Source: Acidobacteriaceae bacterium (lineage in GTDB: Bacteria > Acidobacteriota > Terriglobia > Terriglobales > Acidobacteriaceae). From it: a DNA stretch of 12,286 bases. Within the stretch, counting starts at the first letter, position 1; each line of letters opens with the position of its first letter. Below, one piece after another: positions 6,170 through 11,775 of this stretch. Location of the stretch: positions 1,216-13,501 of the forward strand of contig PMGP01000262.1 of assembly GCA_003156235.1 (NCBI GenBank), written 5' to 3'. The translations under genes and the position numbers were made by a program. The notes beneath the pieces are model-generated. The model searched no databases. It saw nothing but the letters and a program-made list of their open reading frames with translations, and was not told where the DNA came from.

Positions 6170-6658
6170 TCACTGCTCGGCGAACTGATATTCGTCGATG
6201 GTGGAGGCAGCCAGATAGTTACTTTGGTTCCTCGTGCAGCGTACCACACGTCCCTGACAATTAACCAGAACATCGTGAGGGGTACCCAGAACTTCACCGG
6301 GCATACGCAGGGAAAAACGGATCTCCAGACCTGCCTTGACCGGACTGGCCAGCTCAAAAACCACCCCGCTGGCGGATACATTCCGGGTAATAGCGGCAAT
6401 CTCTCCCTTGTCGGACGCCAACATCACGGGCAGCGCCAGCGGAAAACGCACCGCACAGCGCACTTCCTGCCGCTGAGAGGCCGGCTGGGGACCTGCAGAC
6501 GAGAGCGGTAAAGCGGATTTAGAAGCATTCATAAGCGCCATCCCGAGCCCAGAAAGAGCCATATTCACTCTACCTGAGATTTCCCTTAACTCCAATGGCA
6601 CCAAAGTTTCCAACAAGGTAACTGCTGATGATCGTGTGCAGAATTCATCGCAATTCAT
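6170..6658 (-). CDS. PilZ domain protein (predicted c-di-GMP binding)
   Basis: The open frame gives 162 residues. A PilZ domain occupies about 62-158. R67-C-A-V-R71 supplies the RxxxR arginines just before the first strand (F-P-L-A-L-P-V), and N93-V-S-A-S-G98 supplies the (D/N)xSxxG motif. Both are intact, so cyclic di-GMP binding is expected. The first 60 residues have no recognisable domain. The ATG at 6656-6658 lacks a Shine-Dalgarno. Internal ATGs at 6560-6562 (residue 33), 6539-6541 and 6530-6532 would give a protein of about 120-130 residues; the first of these has an AGGTAGAG-like site upstream. It is followed after 48 bp by the LuxR-type regulator and shares its upstream region with the toxin-antitoxin operon. 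The domain is certain; the start is not. Confidence 0.88.
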   Translation of the reverse strand: MNCDEFCTRSSAVTLLETLVPLELREISGRVNMALSGLGMALMNASKSALPLSSAGPQPASQRQEVRCAVRFPLALPVMLASDKGEIAAITRNVSASGVVFELASPVKAGLEIRFSLRMPGEVLGTPHDVLVNCQGRVVRCTRNQSNYLAASTIDEYQFAEQ

Positions 6659-6681
6659 ACTGTGCGCGCCACAAAGATTTT

Positions 6682-6745
6682 CGCATCAAACTTCTATTTT
6701 GATGCGCATTGTCCATTTGCGCATCGTAAAATGAATTTGATGCGC
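6682..6745. promoter_or_regulatory. Four alternating GATGCG half-sites at 19-bp steps (operator array)
   Basis: The core GATGCG occurs at 6701-6706 and 6739-6744, and its complement CGCATC at 6682-6687 and 6720-6725. All four starts are exactly 19 bp apart and the orientation alternates. Neighbouring pairs form perfect inverted repeats: CGCATCAAA/TTTGATGCG (7-bp spacer), GATGCGCA/TGCGCATC (9-bp spacer) and GCGCATC/GATGCGC (13-bp spacer). The array is 65 bp upstream of vapB and 24 bp upstream of the longest PilZ start. VapB-type antitoxins usually bind such sites to repress their own operon. A TAAAAT at 6727-6732 could be a -10 inside the array. Confidence 0.75.
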
Positions 6746-6795
6746 TCGGCGGAGCTTTCCACAGTACGTTACGCGACGCAGCATTGGCCAGTTGC

Positions 6796-6804
6796 AAGGG
6801 AGGA
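6796..6804 (+). promoter_or_regulatory. Ribosome binding site fixing the antitoxin start
   Basis: AAGGGAGGA lies five bases before ATG 6810. It rules out the in-frame TTG at 6792, which is upstream of the site. Confidence 0.8.
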
Positions 6805-6809
6805 TTGCC

Positions 6810-7049
6810 ATGAGAACCACTCTCGACATTCGGGATGACGTACTGGAGCAGGTAAAGGAGTACGCGTCGGCAAGGTCTATCAGTAACGGCGCCGCGGCTT
6901 CGGATATTCTTGAGCGCGGCCTCAATGCCGAGGTACCTACGAAGTGGGAGAACGGCATTCTGATCTTTTCGCCGGGGCCGAACTCAGAGATGATCACGCT
7001 CGAAAAGGCGCTGGCGCTGAAGGATGCAATGGAGAGTGAACTGCCGTGA
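6810..7049 (+). CDS. VapB-like antitoxin
   Basis: This is a 79-residue protein. The N-terminal half (M-R-T-T-L-D-I-R-D-D-V-L-E-Q-V-K-E-Y-A) is the usual one-strand, two-helix start of a ribbon-helix-helix DNA-binding antitoxin. The rest (W-E-N-G-I-L-I-F-S-P-G, then L-E-K-A-L-A-L-K-D) would be the toxin-binding tail. The role is to neutralise the PIN toxin encoded just downstream and, with it, to bind the operator array upstream. Its stop overlaps the toxin's GTG start by four bases (GTGA), the usual tight coupling in such operons. The start follows from AAGGGAGGA at 6796-6804. The family name is by motif and context; sequence identity to a given VapB cannot be judged here. Confidence 0.87.
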   Translation: MRTTLDIRDDVLEQVKEYASARSISNGAAASDILERGLNAEVPTKWENGILIFSPGPNSEMITLEKALALKDAMESELP

Positions 7050-7492
7050 GTATCGCTTTGCTGGATGTGAACGCTCTGCTCGCTCTCCTGTGGGAAAATC
7101 ACGCGTTTCATGCGCGCATGGCGCAATGGTTCTCGAGCAACGAGAATCTGGGCTGGGCCACCTGCCCGATTACCGAGCAGGGATTTGTGCGCATTGTCAG
7201 CAATGCCGCATATATGAATCCCGCTCCGGGAATTCGCTCAGCGCTCGACTTGCTGCAGAAGACAACCGAATCGAGCAGGAATCACCAGTTCTGTTTCGAC
7301 GACCTTCCCCTCTCCGCGCTCAGTGCATCGATTCGACGCCGCTTGCAAGGCCCCAAGCAGATCACCGATGCCTACCTGCTTGCTCTTGCCATTCACCACA
7401 AGGCGAACCTGGTCACATTCGATCGCAGGATGGAGACGCTGGCTCCGGAGGGAAGCACGGAGCGGGAAGCGCTGGTGATTCTGCGGCCGTGA
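7046..7492 (+). CDS. VapC-like PIN-domain toxin (predicted ribonuclease)
   Basis: The protein has 148 residues and starts at the GTG that overlaps the antitoxin stop. It is a PIN domain with the full acidic set: D7 in LLDVNALLALL, E44 in C-P-I-T-E-Q-G-F-V-R, D108 in Q-I-T-D-A-Y-L-L-A-L-A and D126 in L-V-T-F-D-R-R-M. These residues hold Mg2+ or Mn2+ for RNA cleavage, so the toxin looks intact. The LLDVN-LLALLW start and the spacing fit the VapC subgroup that includes many Mycobacterium tuberculosis PIN toxins; members with known targets cleave tRNA or 23S rRNA. The target here cannot be told. The length is normal. Translation is probably coupled to the antitoxin, since no separate ribosome binding site is needed. 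Confidence 0.92.
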   Translation: MSIALLDVNALLALLWENHAFHARMAQWFSSNENLGWATCPITEQGFVRIVSNAAYMNPAPGIRSALDLLQKTTESSRNHQFCFDDLPLSALSASIRRRLQGPKQITDAYLLALAIHHKANLVTFDRRMETLAPEGSTEREALVILRP

Positions 7493-7642
7493 GGCACGGG
7501 AATTTACCTATCGAAGGAAGTCGCAGCGCCCTGTTCCAGTGGTGTCTGAAAACACGATGCCGGTCTCGCAGGCGAGCGGAACTGGAAAGAACCCTGGGAA
7601 GAGGAGTAACGTAAACTGTTGCCGGTGTTTTAGGAGGATGAC
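7493..7642. other. Intergenic region between vapC and the kinase-like gene
   Basis: This 150-bp gap has a 7-bp inverted pair TTCCAGT (7534-7540) and ACTGGAA (7581-7587), with GTGT/ACAC inside it. That would make a loose hairpin but there is no T run. AGGAGG at 7632-7637 serves the next gene. I see no clear promoter or terminator. Confidence 0.4.
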
Positions 7643-8269
7643 GTGGAATACCGCGTATTAACTGTGAACCGGGAGTTCGGCAGCGGCGGCGGGCGCATCG
7701 CGCAAACCATTGCCGAGTGGCTCGGCTGGAAGTTGCTGGATCGTGACATCATCGACGCCATCGCCTATGCGGCCCACGTGGATTCGAGCGCCGTACGGCC
7801 TTACGATGAGCACGTGGTTTCCTGGCTGCGGCGCATCAACCAGCAGGCCATGCGCTCGGCTGCCCTGGCCGCGGGCATAGAACTGGGCGAGGGCTCTGTA
7901 TTCGACGCCGAGGAGATAGTGAAAATCTCGCAGAAGATCATCGAGAAAGCCTGGACCGACGGAAACTGCGTGATCGTGGGCCGCGGTTCGCAGTGCGTGC
8001 TGCAACACAAGCCCGGCGTTTACCATGTCTTCGTCTACGCTCCGTTGAAAGAGCGCATCCTGCGCCTGCGCAGCCGGCTGGAAAAGGGCGCCGACCCAGA
8101 GCAGCGCCTTCGCACCGTGGATGGCGAACGCGCCAAATACCTCCAACAGTACTGGGGAAAGAGCTGGTGCAATCCCCACCTCTACGACCTGATGATCAGC
8201 TCGCACGCCGACGAGGACGCCACCGCGCGCGCCATTCTCTATGCCATGACCGGGAAATGCAGGGAATAG
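7643..8269 (+). CDS. Cytidylate kinase-like family protein
   Basis: This 208-residue protein begins at GTG 7643, five bases after AGGAGG (7632-7637). The N-terminus (L-T-V-N-R-E-F-G-S-G-G-G-R-I-A) is the modified phosphate-binding loop of the cytidylate-kinase-like P-loop family (Cytidylate_kin2). It is followed by LGWKLLDRDIID, G-R-G-S-Q-C-V-L (about 113-120), Y-H-V-F-V-Y-A-P-L and an R-I-L-R-L-R segment. The likely reaction is transfer of phosphate from ATP to a nucleotide or similar small molecule; the substrate is not established for this subfamily, and it is distinct from the housekeeping Cmk. The final codons, C-R-E-stop, lie inside a GGG heptad repeat, so the repeat supplies the stop codon. 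It converges on the DUF4139 gene. No functional link to the VapBC pair is evident. Confidence 0.88.
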   Translation: MEYRVLTVNREFGSGGGRIAQTIAEWLGWKLLDRDIIDAIAYAAHVDSSAVRPYDEHVVSWLRRINQQAMRSAALAAGIELGEGSVFDAEEIVKISQKIIEKAWTDGNCVIVGRGSQCVLQHKPGVYHVFVYAPLKERILRLRSRLEKGADPEQRLRTVDGERAKYLQQYWGKSWCNPHLYDLMISSHADEDATARAILYAMTGKCRE

Positions 8270-8386
8270 GGACTAGGGATTAGGAAAAGCGACCCTCCAG
8301 CTTTCGCAATCTTCGCAATGACTTGCTTGCTGGTTGTTCCGCTGCTTTCTATTCCCTATTCCCTAGTCCCTAGTCCCTATTCCCTG
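8260..8386. repeat. 20-bp perfect inverted repeat between convergent genes
   Basis: The 20 bases at 8260-8279 are the exact reverse complement of 8367-8386. With one G-T pair the arms extend to 25 bp (8260-8284 and 8362-8386) around a loop of 77 nt. The left arm contains the stop codon of the kinase-like gene and the right arm lies 6 bp past the DUF4139 stop. A transcript crossing the gap from either side could fold into this long stem, so it may limit read-through or protect 3' ends. The arms are built from the GGGAATA/GGGACTA heptad. Confidence 0.75.
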
Positions 8387-8390
8387 TTCC
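8350..8390 (-). repeat. G-rich heptad array with G-quadruplex pattern
   Basis: On the minus strand this is nearly six 7-nt units (GGGAATA, GGGACTA) with five GGG runs each separated by exactly four bases, the G3N4G3N4G3N4G3 pattern of a possible quadruplex. It begins right after the DUF4139 stop codon, so it lies at the start of that gene's 3' untranslated RNA. Related arrays occur at 8260-8284 and 1466-1497. Confidence 0.75.
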
Positions 8391-8391
8391 A

Positions 8392-10605
8392 TCAGTCTCT
8401 CTTCACATCCCAATCAAAACTCAGTCCGGCAATCAGCGCATTGAGCTTCTCCACCGCGGCGTTCTTCTGCTGCTCCAGTTCGATGGTCTGCTTGCGCGCG
8501 GCCTGCAACTGGTCCTCGGCGCTGTTCAGCTCCTCCACAAAGCGCTTGGCGGCGTCGTTGCCCTTCAGTGCGGTCAGGTTTTCGCGGTCGCGCGCCTCGT
8601 CGGCGGCCAGCGTTTTCTCTTTCTGCTCGAGCTCATAAATTTTGAAGTTCAATCCGCTGAGCACGGTCTCGGCATCGATGAGCGGCCGCAGCTTTTCCTC
8701 GACGGACGGAACGAGCTTGACAACCGAAATCAGAAACGCGGTGCGATCATCCCCCGGATTGATGCGGACGGTTTCCGAGAGCAAGGCGCGCTCACGGACG
8801 TGCAGATCGGCGGACTCATGCGGCTTGACCGCCACGCGGAAGCGATAAGCCGTGGCCGTGGTCTCCGCCGGTTTTGTTTCGGACTCCAGCTCGGCGTTGG
8901 GGCGGCGGGCATGCTCAATGAGCACCTCGCGCGCATCGTCGCCGGTATTATTCACGGTGTAGTCGCTCTCGGTGACCTGGCTGATTTGCTGCACCAGCAC
9001 ACCATCATGCATTGCGATGCGGCGCAGCGTGCTGGTCTCGGCAGGCGCGGTGCGGCGCACCTTCACCGCCTGGTCGGCAGCATAAGAGAGCAGCCGCTTT
9101 TCGCCGGGATGAATCGGCTCGAGCAAGCCTTCGCCGGCAAACTCGCCGCTCTCAAAAATCGAAAAGCTGCCCGAGTCCAGCGTGAGCTTCGATTTGTTTT
9201 CCAGCCACACCGCGCGCATCGGCGTGGGCTGCCGCTCGCTCCACAGCGTCACGTGCATCGCGGGAAGCTCCTGCTGCAGAATGGGCACCATCGCCGACTC
9301 GTTTTTATGAATCGTGACCGGCTGCGTCAGCGCGTACTCGAAGAAGTCGTCAAAGGCGTTGGTGGAGACGTCGCCCTCTTTGTAGGCGTCGCTGGCGCGG
9401 TCTATCTTCAGGCTTACGTTCTCGGAATATCTGTCGCTTTTTCCAGCTATATCGGCGCTGTTTGACGAAACACCAGCTCCAAAGTTCGATCCCGCCACGC
9501 CGTAGCTGTTTCCGGAGCCGATACCGTGCCCGGACGGCGCTTTCATTTTGGCTGCCATCCTTGGAATGCGCGTTGGCGCGGTCAGCTGGTTATTCATCAT
9601 CTCCGGCGACGGTGGTGGTGGCGGCGCTGGCATCTCCGCCGCCTCATGCGTCTGCGGCGTTAACTGCTCCTCGGTAGCAATCGGAATCTCCACCCGCTTT
9701 GTGTAGATGGGCTGCGAGAGCGGCTGGATGAAGCTCTGCGGCGCTCCGGCGACCAGCGACAACTGCACGTTGTCCCAGTCCGCGCCCACGGTGTTATCCA
9801 CCACCGCCCAGCCCTGCATCGTCGCGTTGCCGTTCGGCGTGCGCGGAAAAACGATGCGGTAGGTGGACTTCCAGACCGGAACCTCGCTGATGTAGCTCAC
9901 ACGCAGCTCGCGCTGGCCTACTCCAACCGCGTCAAGAGTAAGGTGCCGCAGGCCGGTTGAGTGTGTTGTCGAGAGCAGCTCCAGATAGCGGTCGAGCTGG
10001 CCTTGAAGATTCGCATCCAGCGGGCGCACGCTCAGCGTTGGCGTCAGCTCGATGACCCGCACCGCGCCTGACGTGGCAATCAGCGTCAGATAAAATTTGT
10101 CGATGGTGGTGTCGGTGTCGCCAATCTTCTCGGTGCGCGACTCGATGGAGAGCAGACGGCCCGTGATCGCGCCCCCCGGCCCTCCCGTAACCTCGACCCG
10201 TTGCCCGCGCAGCGCCTGGAAAAGCTCGGTTGAAGTGGGGTCGTCGGTCATGCCCAGGGAGAGCGTTTTAAGCTGCTCGGCCAGCGGCGTGGTGGAGTTG
10301 TAGTTGACCCCGGCAATTCGCCCTCCGCCCTCGTCGAGCGCGGTGAGCGACTGCAAAACGTCATTCAACTGCGGCGAGGTGAAATCGATGGCCACGCGCT
10401 GGTTGCCGGTGACCGATCCGGCGTGCTCGAAGTAGCCCACACCGTTTTTGTAGAGCACCACCTTGCGGACGGGCAGGTCTTTCACCACTCCCTGCGGCAC
10501 CTGCGGTGCGGCCAACTTGGGCTTGGCTGCGGACCCGGCCGGCGACTGCGCGGCAAGGGTCACAGTGAAGGCGGCAAGACAGAAGACAGTAAGAATTCGG
10601 CGCAC
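8392..10605 (-). CDS. Exported DUF4139 domain protein with C-terminal coiled coil
   Basis: The protein has 737 residues. The start is taken at GTG 10603-10605, because AAGGAGGA (10609-10616) lies just upstream and the signal peptide M-R-R-I-L-T-V-F-C-L-A-A-F begins there; cleavage is likely after LAA near residue 19. The mature N-terminus has LPVRKVVLYKNGVGYFEHAG, typical of DUF4139 proteins. The DUF4139 region covers much of about 200-620, with V-P-V-W-K-S-T-Y-R-I and W-A-V-V-D-N-T-V-G-A-D-W-D-N-V (about 250-285). A proline-rich stretch and a Gly/Ser-rich linker (about 320-395) interrupt it. The last 100 or so residues are a charged coiled coil (E-L-E-Q-K-E-K-T-L-A). The family function is unknown; a cell-envelope role is likely. 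It stands alone and ends in the G-rich repeat. Confidence 0.88.
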   Translation of the reverse strand: MRRILTVFCLAAFTVTLAAQSPAGSAAKPKLAAPQVPQGVVKDLPVRKVVLYKNGVGYFEHAGSVTGNQRVAIDFTSPQLNDVLQSLTALDEGGGRIAGVNYNSTTPLAEQLKTLSLGMTDDPTSTELFQALRGQRVEVTGGPGGAITGRLLSIESRTEKIGDTDTTIDKFYLTLIATSGAVRVIELTPTLSVRPLDANLQGQLDRYLELLSTTHSTGLRHLTLDAVGVGQRELRVSYISEVPVWKSTYRIVFPRTPNGNATMQGWAVVDNTVGADWDNVQLSLVAGAPQSFIQPLSQPIYTKRVEIPIATEEQLTPQTHEAAEMPAPPPPPSPEMMNNQLTAPTRIPRMAAKMKAPSGHGIGSGNSYGVAGSNFGAGVSSNSADIAGKSDRYSENVSLKIDRASDAYKEGDVSTNAFDDFFEYALTQPVTIHKNESAMVPILQQELPAMHVTLWSERQPTPMRAVWLENKSKLTLDSGSFSIFESGEFAGEGLLEPIHPGEKRLLSYAADQAVKVRRTAPAETSTLRRIAMHDGVLVQQISQVTESDYTVNNTGDDAREVLIEHARRPNAELESETKPAETTATAYRFRVAVKPHESADLHVRERALLSETVRINPGDDRTAFLISVVKLVPSVEEKLRPLIDAETVLSGLNFKIYELEQKEKTLAADEARDRENLTALKGNDAAKRFVEELNSAEDQLQAARKQTIELEQQKNAAVEKLNALIAGLSFDWDVKRD

Positions 10606-10608
10606 AAA

Positions 10609-10616
10609 TCCTCCTT
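10609..10616 (-). promoter_or_regulatory. Ribosome binding site that decides the DUF4139 start
   Basis: On the minus strand AAGGAGGA is followed by TTT and GTG. This favours GTG 10605 over the in-frame TTG at 10623, which lies upstream of the site and would translate through it. Confidence 0.8.
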
Positions 10617-10749
10617 GGACCAACTAGAAACTCTACTCCTTTGGACCCCGGCGAAGGCAAAATGGTTCCCGTGAACCGGAAAAATCGCCGCTGTCCACTC
10701 CCTTTGAACGGAGCAGGGGCGAAATCTTGCGCGATCCGCCGCAAATGAT

Positions 10750-10778
10750 TTGAAAAAACGCGTATCGGCAAAAATCAT
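10750..10778 (+). promoter_or_regulatory. Candidate promoter of the flavoprotein gene
   Basis: TTGAAA (10750-10755, 5/6) and AATCAT (10773-10778, 4/6) are 17 bp apart. Initiation would fall near 10785, leaving a leader of about 100 nt that includes the 20-bp palindrome. CATAAT at 10824-10829 is a good -10 match but has no -35 partner. A direct repeat GCGCAGC (10786-10792 and 10798-10804) lies just downstream. Confidence 0.3.
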
Positions 10779-10845
10779 GCTATATGCGCAGCCAAAAGCG
10801 CAGCTTCCGGCCTGCCGAAGAAGCATAATAGGGGGTTGGGAGATT

Positions 10846-10865
10846 CCGGCCATCCGGATGGCCGG
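10846..10865. promoter_or_regulatory. Perfect 20-bp palindrome before the flavoprotein ribosome binding site
   Basis: CCGGCCATCCGGATGGCCGG is fully self-complementary, and its end is five bases before GGAGG (10871-10875). It could be a repressor operator, or in RNA a GC-rich stem next to the ribosome binding site that would lower translation. No other copy is seen in the window. Confidence 0.55.
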
Positions 10866-10882
10866 CAAGGGGAGGCGGACAC

Positions 10883-11473
10883 ATGAACGGGAGCCAAATC
10901 AAGGTTGTTGCGCTGAACGGCAGCGCCCGCAAGGGCGGAAACACGGCCATCCTGCTGCGCTCAGTGCTCAAGGAACTGGAAAACGAAGGGATCGAAACCG
11001 AACTCATTGAACTGAGCGGGGCGAAGATTCACGGCTGCCTGGCCTGCGGCGAGTGTTCCAAAAACAAGGACCGGCGGTGCGCGCAAAAGGGCGACATGGG
11101 CAATGCCCTGATCGACAAGATGGCGGAGGCGGACGGCATTCTGCTCGGCTCGCCGACCTATGTGGCCGACATCACGCCGGAGATCAAAGCCCTGATGGAC
11201 CGCGCCTGCCTGGTTTCCAAGGCCAACGGCGGCCTCTTCCGGCGCAAGGTGGGCGCTGCCGTGGTGGCGGTGCGTCGCGCCGGGGCAATACACGCCTTTG
11301 ACGCCCTGAACCACTTCTTCCTGATCAGCGAGATGATCATCCCCGGCTCGTCCTACTGGAACATCGGCATTGGCCGCGAGATCGGCGACGTGGAGCGGGA
11401 CGAAGAGGGCATGCAAACCATGAAAACCCTGGGCCAGAACATGGCGTGGCTGCTGAAGAAGATCAACGGCTAG
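10883..11473 (+). CDS. NADPH-dependent FMN reductase-fold protein, iron-sulfur flavoprotein (Isf)-like
   Basis: The protein has 196 residues; the ATG is supported by GGAGG seven bases upstream. It has the flavodoxin-like fold of NADPH-dependent FMN reductases: a first strand KVVALNGSARKGGNT (7-21) that forms the FMN phosphate loop, and G-S-P-T-Y-V-A-D-I-T (about 89-98) for the flavin ring. C52-x2-C55-x2-C58-x7-C66 matches the compact CX2CX2CX4-7C motif of Isf proteins, which bind a 4Fe-4S cluster and FMN and pass electrons. The role is probably redox or oxidative-stress electron transfer; the partner is unknown and no ferredoxin or oxidoreductase is adjacent. The last sense codons, A-N-G... 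being I-N-G, are followed by a TAG stop that is part of the MITE-like element's terminal repeat. Confidence 0.9.
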   Translation: MNGSQIKVVALNGSARKGGNTAILLRSVLKELENEGIETELIELSGAKIHGCLACGECSKNKDRRCAQKGDMGNALIDKMAEADGILLGSPTYVADITPEIKALMDRACLVSKANGGLFRRKVGAAVVAVRRAGAIHAFDALNHFFLISEMIIPGSSYWNIGIGREIGDVERDEEGMQTMKTLGQNMAWLLKKING

Positions 11474-11487
11474 TGCTCTGAGTCAGA

Positions 11488-11541
11488 AATATGCAGCACA
11501 ATAATTGCTGTCATAATACGCAGCACAAAAATTGCTGTCAT
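11488..11541. repeat. Tandem 27-bp repeat, two copies
   Basis: Copies at 11488-11514 and 11515-11541 agree at 25 of 27 positions. Each contains CAGCA and TGCTG separated by 7 bp, so each can fold into a small hairpin, and each ends TTGCTGTCAT. Confidence 0.85.
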
Positions 11542-11623
11542 CCTGAGCGAACGGGGCCCCAGGCGTACTCTTCAGCCTGGGGGTGGTGAGTCGAAAGCCT
11601 GCCCTGAGCGTAGTCGAACGGGG
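11541..11623. repeat. Two CCTGAGCG / CGAACGGGG interspersed-repeat motifs
   Basis: CCTGAGCGAACGGGG at 11542-11556 recurs at 11603-11623 with six extra bases (CGTAGT) in the middle. Between them CCCCAGGC (11557-11564) pairs with GCCTGGGG (11575-11582) as a hairpin with a 10-nt loop. The motif resembles intergenic repeats I recall as frequent in Acidobacteriota genomes; that recollection is not checked. Confidence 0.6.
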
Positions 11624-11666
11624 ATCTGCGGTTGTTCTTCAGTGAACTTCTGACTCACAACACTAG

Positions 11667-11775
11667 CAGGTGAGCAATACAAGGCATACTGTCCGCCTAT
11701 GTCGAATGAGATTATCCTGAGTAGCGCTAGCTGCCTCACAGCGGCCGCGCGCCACCCTTGAAACAGGAGAAATCC
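11667..11775. other. Leader of the small His/Lys-rich protein gene
   Basis: This 109-bp stretch contains an 8-bp palindrome TAGCGCTA (11722-11729), a NotI-type GCGGCCGC near 11741 and AGGAGA (11765-11770), the ribosome binding site. A degenerate TTATCCTGAG echo of the interspersed repeat occurs near 11712-11721. No firm promoter is seen. Confidence 0.4.

Larger units (their letters stand above)
11470..11666. mobile_element. 197-bp MITE-like element with 19-bp terminal inverted repeats
   Basis: The left end (11470-11488, beginning CTAGTGCTCTGAGTCAGAA) and the right end (11648-11666, ending in CACTAG) are inverted copies that match at 17 of 19 positions. Both outer edges read CTAG, compatible with a TA target duplication as used by IS630/Tc1-type transposases. 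Inside are two 27-bp tandem copies, two CCTGAGCG...CGAACGGGG motifs and an 8-bp hairpin, but no coding frame. This points to a non-autonomous element. It sits at the stop codon of the flavoprotein gene, and the TAG would also be restored if the element left. Confidence 0.65.

Noticed and set aside
6686..7126. Minus-strand 146-codon frame across the vapB gene
   Set aside because: It is antisense to a strongly supported toxin-antitoxin operon and its operators, with no motif or ribosome binding site.
7024..7614. Plus-strand 196-codon frame overlapping vapC in another frame
   Set aside because: The PIN motifs are in the other frame, and the Cys/Arg/Ser-rich composition here is typical of a shadow frame.
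8350..8390. Short regularly spaced repeats as a CRISPR array
   Set aside because: The unit is 7 nt with no spacers and no cas genes are nearby; it is a simple tandem heptad.
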